Counted from the stretch's first letter, positions 13,501 to 26,180 are shown. The stretch is 64,000 nucleotides of DNA from Epiperipatus broadwayi (GCA_028023455.1 JAQFVV010012396.1:23282292-23346291); one strand, 5' to 3'. Numbers and translations are program-made. Notes: generated from the letters alone by a model not told the origin.

Positions 13501-14640
13501 AAAAAAACATTAATTAGTAAAATATTTAATTAGCAAAAATTTTTAAAACAGATAAGGCTCAAAATACCATTTTAGATATTTTTAAAGATTTGCAAATGAA
13601 TTAACAAAAGTATTCCTTATGATTTTAATTAAGATTTATAATTTTACTTAATGAAAACAATCTGAATCTAGATAAAGATCATTTCAGTATTTCGAGCCTT
13701 CCCCATTTTTCTTTGTTTTTACATTCCAACACTTTAATTAAAATACAAATATATAAAAAGATATTTCCAATTATATAAGAAAATGTCTAATTTTCAGCAA
13801 TAAATATTAATAAAATTATTGGTTCATATATATATACATCACACACTCTACTGTTTTACTTTACTAAATATTTTTAATTTTATTAATTTCTTGGATCATT
13901 ATGCATACAGTGTGTGGGTGAATGGAATATATCTATGGTGAGGTCTGAATTGCGGTCTCCACAGGAAATTAGTATGGCTGGCAAAGCATGAAGCTCGATG
14001 ATGATTAGACATCGACTGCTTCAATACATATGTATCACTTTATTGTTCAATGTTTGATGTCATGTAGTTTTGAATCAAGTAAAATCAATGTATATAATTT
14101 AATCATATGTAAGTTGACCATCACAATATATATATATATGGAGGCATTTTGAAAACAGATAAATACTTAGGGTGAAATGTTAGGAAAAACTGTTACATGA
14201 TGTTGACAATCCATACATGTTTAAAATAGACAATATCGAGACTTACCACATGTAAAATGTGTTATATTATGATATTTTAGATAAATAACTAAAAAAAATA
14301 CTAATATTATGACTGATGGATATTGTTTTAATTATTCAAATTTCATAAAATTTTGTCATAAAGAATTTGCTTAAATAAAAAATATGTTGATGGAAATTTA
14401 TTTTAACCATTTTAAATTAATAGAATTTTATTTTAGCAATGAGTATATAATATTTATTCATACGTTGTGTTGGAAGTCATTCTGTTTGTATCTTCTTAGT
14501 GATTGAAATAGAAAAGGGCACAAATATTTAACTAAAAAAAACAACCCAATGGCTCCCTCTGTATTTAAAAAAATATCAAGGCTTGATAGTATATTTCCTC
14601 TTGGATACTCTATGTACATAAAAATACATATACATACAAT
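13500..14640. other. AT-rich non-coding stretch
   Basis: Nothing recognisable apart from a short TA microsatellite at about 14,127-14,140 and a small mixed-composition island at 13,910-14,030. Confidence 0.4.
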
Positions 14641-14699
14641 GTGTGTATGTGAATTGTGTACATAGATAGACAACTTCCATATTATTCCATTCTTTTTTT

Positions 14700-14815
14700 A
14701 TTTCATAAATAATTTCATATAAATAAAGATACAATAAAAGACAAATAACTCCCAAGATGCATTTCGTGCTGAACCAGCACTCATCGGTTCGGGCCAGGTC
14801 ATCATCTCTCATATA
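14700..14815. repeat. Repeat module 'A', half hairpin
   Basis: Contains aaataaagatacaataaaag, then cccaagatgcatttcgtgct and cagcactcatcggttcgggc. The same string is the left half of the hairpin at 61,543-61,716. The core (cgtgctgaaccagcactcatc) is a variant of the module found in the fold-back repeats at 26, 31 and 55 kb. Confidence 0.65.
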
Positions 14816-14980
14816 TATCTTTATTACATGAAGAGTATTTATATATTTTTATGAAGAGTATTTGTGTAGAGCAAATCGTCTCATTTTCATTTTCAAGCGT
14901 CAATTTACTCCTCTCCCAACTTTTACGTTATCAACTTTTTGATAAACACGTAATGATTATTACTAATCATTTATTAAACT

Positions 14981-15060
14981 AGAGATTTTCTCTAGCACAG
15001 ATATAAACTTGAATCCAAGTTAACGATTAATATATCTGAATTTCAGCACACACACAAGGT
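14981..15060. repeat. Repeat module 'B'
   Basis: ctctagcacagatataaac ... gattaatatatctga ... cacacaca matches 61,381-61,470 (ctctagcccagatataaac ... gattaatatatctga ... cacacaca) in the same orientation. It belongs to a dispersed family of unknown class. Confidence 0.6.
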
Positions 15061-15593
15061 TATTTTCGTTTCTCTTTACTAACAAGTTTGTGGGCAATGT
15101 CTGAAATTTAATGATTGTCTAATGAACTTTATTCCTATTATGCAGATTATACTGATTCAATAAAAGAAATAATTTTCATTGTTAATAACAAAGTGTGAGT
15201 AATTTGCAAACAAAATTACAGTTAGACAAGATTGTATATTTGTTGTGATTGTGTTTTACAGTTTTAAGAGTGCATTATTGAAGAAGTTTACAAGAATTAT
15301 AAGCTGCAGACATTAAGATGTGATGTATGTACTGTGGTGAAATTTTTAATTTGAGATAATTAAAAGCAAAAGCTATAATTTCAATTCTTTATATATATAT
15401 TCAGATCAATTATTGAAATATTCATTCCAATTTATGTTTTGTAGAACTTTTTCAATGATGTGAATGCAACCTACAGAAACACTGTTTTAAACAGTTAATA
15501 AAAATAATACAAGTCATCTATCAGCCAATAGTGGATAAAGAATCTACAGCAATTTTTAACTTGCATGATTATCAACTTACAATATAAGCCAAT

Positions 15594-15690
15594 AATATTT
15601 ACTAAGGCAATAAACCTTTAAGCATGTGCACTTGAAAACACGAAGGCAGGGACCTCTACAGGTCATAACCACAAGCTTACTCTTTGGAAA
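15594..15690. repeat. Repeat module 'C', single arm
   Basis: aatatttactaaggcaataa followed by gcacttgaaaacacgaaggc and a ctctacaggtc block matches one arm of the palindrome at 61,988-62,152. Only one arm is present here, so this is a half-element. Confidence 0.65.
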
Positions 15691-16086
15691 AAAAAGAGAG
15701 GAATGTAATTTTTTATGAAGATGAATTTGCATGGTGAGTTTCAGAATTTAATTCAATATATTACTATTATTTTTAAACATAAAAATACTGCATCAACCAC
15801 AATAGTTAACTATATACCTGTTATTTTACCCAAATTTTTATTTGAAATTTTGAGAAATCTTTTGTAAATGTACTTAAAGATCTTGGAAATATTTCATTCA
15901 AAGATGCTTTGGAAGTTTCTGAAAATATAGGGGCATAGTCATAACACCAATTCTTTTTGTGGTAGTGAGCATGTGAAGTGAAAAAAAAAAAACTTTTCAA
16001 AAAATAGTTAGTGTACTTCAAGCAAGGTTTTCATAAAAAATGCAGCATCATTTATGCTTTGAAGACTTTCTCAAAATCATAATAGG

Positions 16087-16088
<2 letters not shown>

Positions 16089-16129
<41 letters not shown>
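16089..16129. repeat. (TA)n microsatellite
   Basis: About 20 TA units, immediately left of the inverted array that starts at 16,129. Confidence 0.95.
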
Positions 16130-16131
<2 letters not shown>

Positions 16132-17745
16132 CAATAGATGGCGTTCTACCAAAAACACCATCAAGCGTAAGTTTGTTTACATAAACGTCAGAGCAAGCAT
16201 TCACTATCTCTAACTTTAGTTCCACCTTCAGATCATGATTTCAAGCTATTTGCTATCGTCAGTGAAGGACAGGAATAAGAAAATAGATCTAAACACAAAC
16301 TCTGAGCGTTTATGAAACAGTTTCTATTCAGCTTGCAAGTGTGAATCTTTTAGACACATAATGTCTTCAAACTCAGCATAGCAAGCCAGATAGTTACATG
16401 GGTCTGATATCAGTTCAGCATCACCACATAGTAGAAGCCTCTGCAATATATATCATTGCAAGAATAACCTCAAAGGTACATTTATGAAAATCAAAAACAC
16501 AAGTTAAAACTTGCTAATGCTTGTATTTATGACAATAGATGGCGTTCTACCAAAAACACCGTCAAGCATAAGTTTGTTTACATAAACGTCAGAGCAAGCA
16601 TTCACTATCTCTAACTTTAGTTCCACCTTCAGATCATGATTTCAAGCTATTTGCTATCGTCAGTGAAGGACAGGAATAAGAAAATAGATCTAAACACAAA
16701 CTCTGAATGTTTATGAAACAGTTTCTATTCAGCTTGCAAGTGTGAATCTTTTAGACACGTAATGTCTTCAAACTCAGCATAGCAAGCCAGATAGCTATAT
16801 GGGTCTGATATCAGTTCAGCATCACCACATAGTAGAAGCCTCTGCAATATATATCATTGCTCTGATGTTTATGTAAACAAACTTATGCTTGATGGTGTTT
16901 TTGGTAGAATGCCATCTATAGTCATAAATACAAGCATTAGCAAGTTTTAACTTGTGTTTTTGATTTTTATAAATGTACCTTTGAGGTCTTTCTTGCAATG
17001 ATATATATTGCAGAGGCTTCTACTATGTGGTGATGCTGAACTGAGATCGGACCCATGTAGCTATCTGGCTTGCTATGCTGAGTTTGAAGACATTAAGTGT
17101 CTAAAAGATTCACACTTGCAAGCTGAATAGAAACTGTTTCATAAACGCTCAGAGTTTGTGTTTAGATCTATTTTCTTATTCCTGTCCTTCACTGACAATA
17201 GAAAATAGCTTGAAATCATGATCTGAAGGTGGAACTAAAGTTAGAGATAGTGAATGCTTGCTTTGATGTTTATGTAAACAAACTTACGCTTGACGGTGTT
17301 TTTGGTAGAACGCCATCTAACTTGTGTTTTTGATTTTCATAAATGTACCTTTGAGGTCTTTCTTGCAATGATATATTGCAAAGGCTTCTACTATGTGGTG
17401 ATGCTGAACTGATATCAGACCCATGTAACTATCTGGCTTGCTAAGCTGAATTTGAAGACATTACGTGTCTAAAAGATTCACACTTGCAAGCTGAATAGAA
17501 ACTGTTTCATAAACACTCAGAGTTTGTGTTTAGATCTATTTTCTTATTTCTGTCCTTCACTGACGATAGCAAATAGCTTGAAATCATGATCTGAAGGTGG
17601 AACAAAAGTTAGAAATAGTGAATGCTTGCTCTGACGTTTATGTAAACAAACTTATGCTTGACGGTGTTTTTGGTAGAACGCCATCTATTGTCATAAATAC
17701 AAGTATTAGCAAGTTTTTACTTGTGTTTTTGATTTTCATATATAT
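16129..17745. repeat. Head-to-head array of a ~400-bp unit
   Basis: The unit begins tgacaatagatggcgttcta. Unit 1 spans 16,129-16,529 (401 bp). Unit 2 starts at 16,530 and breaks off at 16,860 (atatcattgc). From 16,861 the same unit runs in inverted orientation about twice more, to about 17,745, one of these with a ~30-bp internal deletion near 17,320. The arms are therefore about 730 and 885 bp with almost no spacer, and differ by scattered substitutions. The whole block would form a long hairpin as single-stranded DNA or RNA. No protein is encoded; an open frame at 17,597-17,782 is incidental. Confidence 0.85.
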
Positions 17746-17894
17746 ATATAATGGTGAACTACAATTAAGCAGTATATTGTAATATGACAAAAAATAATGT
17801 TCATTTCAGAAAACATTGAAATATAGCATCATAAAATACAAATAGATTGAATAATTACCATGTGATATTTGTCAATGTAGGTATGGTAATGATT

Positions 17895-18290
17895 ATTCTT
17901 CTTCTTTCTCATTTTCTTCTTCTTCTGCTTATTTTTCTTTCTTCTCCTACTTCTTTTTTTGCTTCTTCTTCTTTGGCATCTGCTTCTTCTTTTTGTTCTT
18001 TTTTTTTGACTTTTGATTCTTCATCTTCTTCTTTTGGTTTTTTCTTTCTCCTGCTCTTCCATTTCTTCTTTTTCTGCTTCTTTTTCTTTTGTTTTTTCTT
18101 CTTTTTTTCTATTTCTTCTGCTTCTTTTTCTTTTGTTTTTTCTTTTTTTCTATTTCTTCTGCTTCTTTTTCATCTGCAACTTTTTCTACTTCTTCTGATT
18201 TTATTCTTGTTTTTTTTTTTGTTATTGTTGTTGTTGTTATTATTATTATTATTTTATTATTATTATTTTTTTCTTTCTTTATTTTTTAAG
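17895..18290. repeat. Long polypyrimidine/polypurine tract
   Basis: About 400 bp in which the plus strand is almost only T and C, built from TTC/CTT units. It contains at least three ~42-bp repeats (ttctgcttctttttc at 18,073, 18,116 and 18,157) and grades into GTT and TTA triplets near 18,220-18,260. The long Phe/Ser/Leu open frames on the plus strand are low-complexity artefacts. The minus strand reads as Glu/Lys-rich, with frame shifts. I do not call a gene. Confidence 0.85.
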
Positions 18291-21200
18291 AATTGGAATG
18301 AGTATACTCATTTATATGAAACTTTTGCAGATGATGCTCAAATATTTACTCAATTTTATTACTTGTATATGCTTAAAACAATAATTTTCTTATTATATTT
18401 TTAAATAATTTTACATTTTTAATATATAGTTTTTATAATTATGTTCCTCACTATTATAAAGATTAAAAAAGGAATTATATTTCTAAATCACTTATTATAT
18501 ATAATTTACTATTCTAAAAAACGGTTTCTTATAACTCTATTTTAGAAAAATAAAGTAACCTCAATTGACTTCCATGTCAAATAAAATACTTGATAATATA
18601 TATGTCATACTATCTAACATTTAATTTCAGAAACACTATCTGAGTATTACAAATTTACACATCAAGCCAATAGAAAATAGGATCCATATATATATAGTCA
18701 AATTTTAAATTATATATTTCATCATTACAAAACTCACTCACAGAACCTGTTTGACCAATCAACAGATCTGTGCTTTGTAACTATAAATAAAAATAGGGTA
18801 GAACTGTATTTATATGAAATATATATATTTTTATTTTGTAATAAAATTTGAAAGATAATATAATTCACAACTCTTATTAAACGTTTCAGCCAGAAAAGTG
18901 CATACAATTATATTCTTGTTAAAATAAAATTATAATCAATTCCATTTTTTATTAACCTTATCACCAGAATAGTGTTTATCTGAAAATCATGGAAAAAATT
19001 GCAATTTTAACATAATGCTTTTTTACATATATATAATAAATACATAAGTCAATTTTATATAATCTTCAATAATTGGAAAGATGTTAGTTTAAAACAAATC
19101 AATTTACCTATAAAGTGGAAAGAATCATAACCGATTATAAAATTACATCAATGTATGCTACCAGATCATTATAATCAGAAAAATTCAGATTTTACTGTAC
19201 AAACATTTATAAAAACATACAGGCGAGCTTGAAGCAATACGATTTTGGCTTGTCAAAAAAATATTGACAAGTATTTAATCCAAAAATACTGAAAAACCAT
19301 TCTCAGTTTTGACATAGAATGCTATGGGAGTGTAGATATTTCACTGTTTTCTCTGTGATTCTTTTTATACTTAAATATAAACTACTTCTAATTTCACTAA
19401 TCACATTTTAAAAGAAGAATATTCTTTACCTACTTCCAAACATTCTTTCCTAAAGTTTAATCTTCAAAATATTTTGTAAAAAAACAAAAGATATTTTTCT
19501 TAATGTATCTCAAAAGTTTCATTTATATCACTTTTTATCATCTTCAATAATTCAAATTCTAAGCTATTTTGCTTCAATATCTGATGATCATCTCATTTTT
19601 TAATCCAGTTTGTCATAATAAATTTTCTCCATAACCACATAACTTAATTTTATTTTTCATGTTTCCATATTCCAAGTATTTCATTTATATATCAATGTAG
19701 TCTGAACAAAAGTTCTAAAGTATTTCACTTTGGCAGAGAAAAGTAGAATTTTTTCCAAAACAACTCTTAATAAAATCATTTTTTAGAAAATAATTATAAT
19801 ATAGATTAGATCATGTTGTAAAAGATTTTTGATTGGAGTTAATATTGGTTATGCAAAAATTCCAAATGTTTACTGTCATGACAAACACTATTTTTTCTGC
19901 CGTTTAATATAAAGATTGTCTTATAATATATTTATAGCCACATAATCTTTAATAAGGCAGAACCTGTCAAAATGCAGAATAACTTAGTGCTTTTTTTTTG
20001 TTATATAGATATAACTTGTAATCGCTTTGTGCTTTGGATGTATACCAAAAAAAAACATAATATAATCTCTTTTGATTAATCAATAAAATACTTTTGAAAA
20101 ACTTTCTCAACATGCACATGTTCTGCTTTGTGCCAATTAGTATAGCAAGATGGTGAGAAACTGAAGATAAATATATTTATATTTATAATCAGGTCAGTAA
20201 TGTAAAAAAGTTCTATGTTTGATGAACTGAATGCAATTATTATTCTCAACCTGTTACAGAGGAAATACTCAAATAATACAATTCACTAATATGCAACACT
20301 CAAAGTTTTTTTTTTTTCTAATTATAATTTATTTATAAATTTAAATATACATGTGTTTAGTAAATATAAATTTTGATGAAATAAGTTTATTATTCTCATG
20401 AAATTATTTAGTTTAAGTTTTTTTTGTCAAAGAACATGTTCTATTAGCCAAATAATAACAGTTGCACATCAGTAAAAGTTCACCATTACTTGATAATGTT
20501 TCCACTCAATTTTTCGAGCATTATTTCAATTTAGGAACTACATTTTAAACTTTAATTAGGCACTCATCTTTAGATGCAAATTACATAAAACATAGTAAAA
20601 TGCATATTAAATTTGTAAGCATATTTACTTCTCTAATCTAAGATAGATTAATTTAGTTAAACAATAAGATATTATCATACAATAATTTTGAATCATTATC
20701 AATTATAAGCCTACCATTGCTTACTATTTTCTTAATTCAATTTATATTACAATATTAGTAGGTAATTGTAAAATAGATCAGTGTGGAAACAAAACCTCAT
20801 AGAGAAATTGTGAAATAAAGTAGTTACTAAACATGTTTGCTAGTTTTTAAGTAGATTAGAGTTTAAGCAAATTTTCATTCTTCTTTAAATCTGTAAATAT
20901 GATTAATTAGTCCCTATTTTCATAACTGTAATCAATGGTTAAGTGTGTTAGTAATGAGCAAGTTGCGGGAACTAAAAATTCTACGTTTCATTAAAACTAC
21001 ATAAAAATTTTAGTTTATCTGGTCTCAATTCAAACTAGTTCATAGTTATATTACACATATGAGTTGCAGCTGTCCTACAATGTTCTGTATTTTAGTATTT
21101 GTTATTGAAAATTGACGAATTATCGATTGCTCCTCTTCTAATGCAAATTTATCAAAACACATACCCACACTCACAAATACTACTTTAAAAGAGTTTAGAA

Positions 21201-22074
21201 GATTTTTTGACTGCAATAATAATGGAAAGTTATATGCGAATTTAACAATTAATGGAAAGTTATATGCGAATTTAACAATTGTATTAAAATATTTCTTTAA
21301 TAAAACAATACGTTTATTCAGTATATTTGTTTTCTTTAGTTTATTTTAGAAGTATATAATTGTAATATATATTTTTTTTATTTTTTAATAAAAATGATAT
21401 TTAAGTCAAAACAAGAAATACTAAATTATTTATAAAAGACTATATTTCTTCTATGTTGTAAACAACCATCAATCAGATGAAGAGAAAAAAATTTGCAGAG
21501 AAGAAAATAAATACTTTTTATTCTAATAGCCTTCAAGCCAAACACGTTGCTAGTCTACAATTTCTTTCATTTAAAAATTTTAATAAACAAAATAGTATAA
21601 GATTTTATGTCGCAATAATACTTTTAACTTTTTATATATTATAACTCTTATCACGTTATTATTCTAATACTATATATTTTATATACTATTAGCAAATTAC
21701 ACACACCCCATCTCAAATATTATTTTAGCAGAATTATTATTATGACATTATATACATATGTAGATAGATCAAAATAATTTTCTACCATGTCAAATAATAA
21801 ATATTATTTCTATTTCTATTGTCATCATCATCACCAGATACCGTCACTCACGTAAGAACAGGACCATTCCAACTTCACGATAATAAAAAAACAAAAAATT
21901 AAAAAATACATTAGAAAAGAATTTTATGATAATTATACAAGTCTGAATAACAAATATCTGTGAGAAATCAGATACAAATGTTTTTTTTTTTTATAAATCA
22001 GTAATAACAAAAATTTTATATTAGTCATACGTAATGAAATTATACAAAGTTTAACATTGGGTAAAAGTGATGGG
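18290..22074. other. AT-rich non-coding stretch
   Basis: About 3.8 kb with no recognisable gene or element, apart from the 30-bp tandem duplication listed at 21,221 and a small island near 21,800-21,880. Confidence 0.45.
21221..21280. repeat. Perfect 30-bp tandem duplication
   Basis: aatggaaagttatatgcgaa plus tttaacaatt occurs twice head-to-tail with no mismatch (21,221-21,250 and 21,251-21,280). Complete identity suggests a recent slippage event, or an assembly artefact. Confidence 0.9.
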
Positions 22075-22090
22075 AAACATAGGATAATAG

Positions 22091-22180
22091 TCAAGCATTG
22101 TTGGCCGGGTGGTTAGCACACCTACCTTACAAGCAGTTGTCCTGGGGTTCGCTTCCTGGACGATACTTTGACACATAAAA
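22091..22180 (+). repeat. tRNA-derived SINE
   Basis: An A-box-like tggccgggtggttagcac and a B-box-like ggggttcgcttcc are spaced as in a tRNA. The tail gatactttgacacataaaa is followed by an A-rich stretch. Flanks aaacataggataata (22,075) and aaacatagcgtaata (22,181) match at 13 of 15 positions and are a likely target-site duplication. Two more copies of this short SINE lie at 34.3 and 63.7 kb. It has no LINE-related body, so it is about 90-100 bp. Such elements are transcribed by RNA polymerase III and moved by LINE machinery. Confidence 0.75.
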
Positions 22181-22434
22181 AAACATAGCGTAATAAAAAA
22201 ATAATAGGAGACTATGGGCTAAGCAGCCACAGAAGTATTAGAACTCCTTTTTCATTAGCGAGGATGTCATCATGCCAGAATATTATTTTTTACAGTTATT
22301 GCACTGATCTTCATCCATGAACTCAGATTAAATTGGGCTGAAAAAAATACTGATTTTATAAAAAATTTCTAAGGTGTACTCAAATTTTAGGTTGTGGGCA
22401 TTACAGTTATGCCACAAGTCTAAATAGTATAACT

Positions 22435-22986
22435 ATAAATAAATAATCAATCAAACAAGATTGAAATAAACAACTATTAATAAGTATAATTAAATGTTTA
22501 TCAAACCGGCTTTCATCTCCATTGAGACCTTCTCAAGATATTATAGTAATGATTCACATAACCAATTAATAATATTCACTCCATCTACTGGACACTATTT
22601 ACATTACATTTCCCCCAAACATGTATCAGTATATTATAAATAAATAAATAAATAAATTTAATATATTATACATCTAAAAAAATTTTTTTACATTTCCCCC
22701 AAAAAATAATAATTAAATATATATTTTACATCTCTTAAAAATAAAAATAATAAAATAAATAAATTGGTATTTACATTTACAACCATTTCCTACACTTTCC
22801 AATTGTTTAATTGTGTAATGTAAATAGTGTCCAGTAGATGGAGTGAATATTGTTAATTGGTTATGTGAATCATTACTATAATATCTTGAGAAGGTCTCAA
22901 TGGAGATGAAAGCCGGTTTGATAACATTTAATTATACTTATTAATAGTTGTTTATTTCAATCTTGTTTGATTGATTATTTATTTAT
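22435..22986. repeat. Fold-back element with ~180-bp arms
   Basis: The left arm (22,435-22,615) and right arm (about 22,815-22,986) are nearly perfect reverse complements. Examples are aaaccggctttcatctccat against atggagatgaaagccggttt, and ccatctactggacac against gtgtccagtagatgg. The loop is about 200 bp of A/T-rich sequence. No transposase is present. This is a MITE-like or fold-back element of unknown superfamily. tagtataactata occurs at both 22,425 and 23,048, but 61 bp separates the right arm from the second copy, so it is not a clean target-site duplication. Confidence 0.8.
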
Positions 22987-23059
22987 GTGTTTGTGACAAC
23001 ATTATGGACAAATAAATTATATTGGATATTTGACCATCATAGTGATTTAGTATAACTAT

Positions 23060-23959
23060 ATATGTGAAAATAATTGTCACTAATACATTTGGATTTTGTA
23101 TCATAAATGAGCTTATAGTCAGTTTTAAAAAATTCAAAAAAGTTTATTAATGATAAATCATCTATTTTTGTGACAGACTTTGTACATAAGGTTATGATAA
23201 TTGGATGCCTGTAGGGGGTCTTGGTTCAAATCCCCATTAATTATAAATAAATGTTTGTAAATATTGTTTAGATAAAGTTTATTTATTTTGATTATGATTA
23301 CTATATCATATAAATCAGCTTCAATAAAATTAATATGAATTGTTACATGCTTTAAATGTGCACATATGTTTTATGTAAGTCAAAACTACTAATGTTTGAG
23401 TTAATTATAGTAATTTTCTAGACATAGTTTTGCCTCATTATATCAATGAAGTTAATTTGTAAGTATTTTGAGCTCATCATAACCCAGCAGAAATTTACCC
23501 ACTTGCCCTTATAGCAAGACCATTGAAGATCAGATTCAAGTCTATAATAAGGATGTCCAATGGGATAACAATAAAAAAAATCAATAACCAATGCAACAAC
23601 CAGGTTAATTAAAAAATTAATTTAGGGTATCCAATCATTTCCAGGAAGAACAAGGATCTTACTGTAAAAAGAGATGACAATTCTCAGATGATCAGACAAC
23701 TGTCAAATGTTAAATGGCAGTATATGTTCCATAATATTGGCAGTGAGGCATATTTAAATATAGAGCAGGAAACTGCTAGTTACAATCATCACCATACCTG
23801 AATATGAGAAAATCTACCTATAGGCTGGAAATGTCAGAGTCATAAAGATAGGCCACATCATGTTTTCCATATTTTAGTTATATGACTAATAGCTAGATTT
23901 GCATTATTCACCAAATGGAATGGAGATGAAACAATCACAGCTAAAGATTGCATATACTC

Positions 23960-23990
<31 letters not shown>

Positions 23991-24284
23991 TTAGTGATGT
24001 ATATATCTTTAATAAATATATTTAGTAATAAGTGACCGTGAATATTACTCCTAGGCATATTACAGTATAAACATAATAGTAAGTATTGACAGTGAGTCTT
24101 TAGAAATGATGAAAAAATACATTAAATAAAAGATAGTAATGAGTTTTATATGATGAAGTATGCTACTTGAAAAATAGGCTATAGAAATATCATTTATCTA
24201 CTTTTATAATTATCTATTACAATTTATCTCATATTACAAAATAAAAAGTTTGAGACACTAATCAACTCACAATATTCCAAGCTC
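23060..24284. other. Mixed non-coding stretch
   Basis: No clear gene. 23,480-23,960 has more balanced composition and might be a very decayed upstream part of the LINE that follows, but I could not recognise RT motifs. A TA microsatellite lies at about 23,966-23,990. Confidence 0.35.
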
Positions 24285-25034
24285 TTTTGGAAGAGTGGGG
24301 TGATGGCTATCATCATTGCCAAGGCTCACAGACCCAAAGAGCTAAATGGACTTGGCCTGCATTCAGTTACCACCCCGTACCTTCAAAAATCCATATTGGT
24401 ATTGGCCATTACTTGTCAAAAGTTGCTAGAACTGAGTCCTCCAGTTATGATTCAGCCTACTGACACACTGCCTTCTCTCACCAGTCTATGATTGGCCCCA
24501 CTCTGGAAGAGCATGAGTAATGAACTGCATGGGGCACCACTTGTACTGTATGGAAAAAAAACCTTTTGACATGTATATAATCTCAAATATCTGAACCAGA
24601 CTCCTCTCCCTGTAACATTGGGGTTGAATAATAAATTACTTACTGGAAGGGCTAAACAATGGTATCTAGATACAAAGCACATTGACTTCATTTTAAAAAT
24701 GAATTTGGACTCTCTTCCTACCAGTCAGTTCCTAATGTCAAGAAGAGGTTTTAAAAGGCTCAGCTCCCAATGTCAGCTATGCATTCATGATGAAAAGAGC
24801 TTTGATCACATGGTCTACTTTTATCCAGCATTATCTCTAATCAGAGACTTTGTCATTGATAAGGTGACACTTGACATCAGAGATGTACATTCAGTGAAGA
24901 ACATCATTAAGAACAGTCTCTTTGCGAATATAAGACTCTCTATTTTACTGACATTCACAGTATGGTTGAGAAGATGTAAAATAATCTTTGGAACATCAAA
25001 CACATTCTTGAAGCTCCTTCTACAGGCAGACTAG
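24285..25034 (+). pseudogene. L1/Tx1-type LINE, 3' end of ORF2
   Basis: A single reading frame runs about 250 codons, interrupted only by TGA codons at 24,489 and 24,567. Near its start, LFWKSG...AHRPKELNGLGLHSV resembles the post-RT 'LWKG...RPKEEGGLGLPNL' block of L1/Tx1-type LINEs. The C-terminal part contains CQLCIHDEKSFDHMVYFYP, resembling the 'CxxC...E..eH....CP' zinc-knuckle of reverse transcriptase C-termini, but the last Cys is replaced by Tyr. No RT core is visible upstream, so the copy is 5'-truncated. Function in a live element is target-primed reverse transcription; here it is a relic. Confidence 0.65.
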
Positions 25035-25350
25035 AGACTGCATGATGTCACCTGATCTTCTGTTTCATGATACATGGGATAAAGTTATTTTTCCCAATCT
25101 GTGAGACGGATGCACATGAAGTCACTCTTGAACAAATTTTCTGACAAGAAAACAATAATATCACAAGCATCTAAGGTTTGAACTTATTGTAGATCTTATA
25201 GTGAAGCTGCATGATATATCAATACTTTATGACAATACCGTGAATGTGATACCCACGAGCATTGATTGTTGGTCTTGCATTTAAGTCTAATGTACAGTAT
25301 AAGACAGGTTATCTTGAATAAATGTAATATATATATATATATATATATAT
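25035..25350 (+). repeat. LINE 3' UTR and TA tail
   Basis: The sequence after the LINE frame stays mixed in composition until cttgaataaatgtaat, then runs into a TA microsatellite (about 25,326-25,350). This is plausibly the 3' terminus of the LINE. Confidence 0.45.
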
Positions 25351-26165
25351 TGAAAATTAATAAAATATATTTTCTATAAAAGTGTTATTTCTAAAAAAAA
25401 AACTAATTAAAAATGTTGTAAAGCATTCTGATGTTTATAGGCATATATATATATTATAATGGTGTATAATTTAACAAAAGTGATTTCGATCGGTTTTTAA
25501 TACTAATGGTTTTCAAAATAAAAATATAATTAATTTTTATTTCATTATTAAAAATAAATAAACTTATTTATTGTGCACAATATTTATTTTTCTTTTATAT
25601 AACAAAAATAAAATGTCAAGGTAAATGTCATATTAACACTAAATCCGAACAACAAAATAAAAAATGAATTGTCTACAATAATATAATTTCTGCAAAAGAT
25701 AAAGATTCACTCACACTTTGTCAAATTATTTACCCTCAAAAGCAATTATGTTATTCAAAACATATTTCCAAAATGCATTTAATTTTAAATACAGATATTT
25801 TCTTATTTAAATTTAGATTTAAAAAATATTTTTGCTGGTATGAATCTGCTATTTACAGAAATGATACTTAATTGTTTATCTTAATTTTTTAAATGTCTAA
25901 TAGCACAAAATCATTGACAGAAAACATTTGTTATGTTAAGATGATCATATTCAGATGTCCAAAGAAAAAAAGAAAAAAATTATCTACATATTGTAACACA
26001 TATGTAAATATATATGTTATATAAAACATTTAAAATAATATTTCGAAAAAAAAAACGTATATATATATTTACAAATGGAAAAGGACTGTTAGTTTAATAA
26101 ATAAAAGTAAAGATATTTTAAAAATAAATCAAAATTCTGTTAGAAAATAAACAAAAGCTAAAATG
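25351..26165. other. AT-rich non-coding stretch
   Basis: No recognisable feature; poly-A and TA runs only. Confidence 0.5.
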
Positions 26166-26180
26166 TAATTAAAGTATATT

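Noticed and set aside
17847-18404. 185-codon Phe/Ser/Leu-rich open frame and two overlapping ones
   Set aside because: These are translations of a T/C-only tract; composition explains the lack of stops.
22091-22180. Functional tRNA gene
   Set aside because: The promoter boxes are tRNA-like, but the acceptor stem does not pair and two dispersed copies with A tails identify it as a SINE.
23206-23245. B-box-like ggttcaaatcccc, possible tRNA
   Set aside because: No A-box or cloverleaf could be drawn upstream; at best a very decayed SINE.
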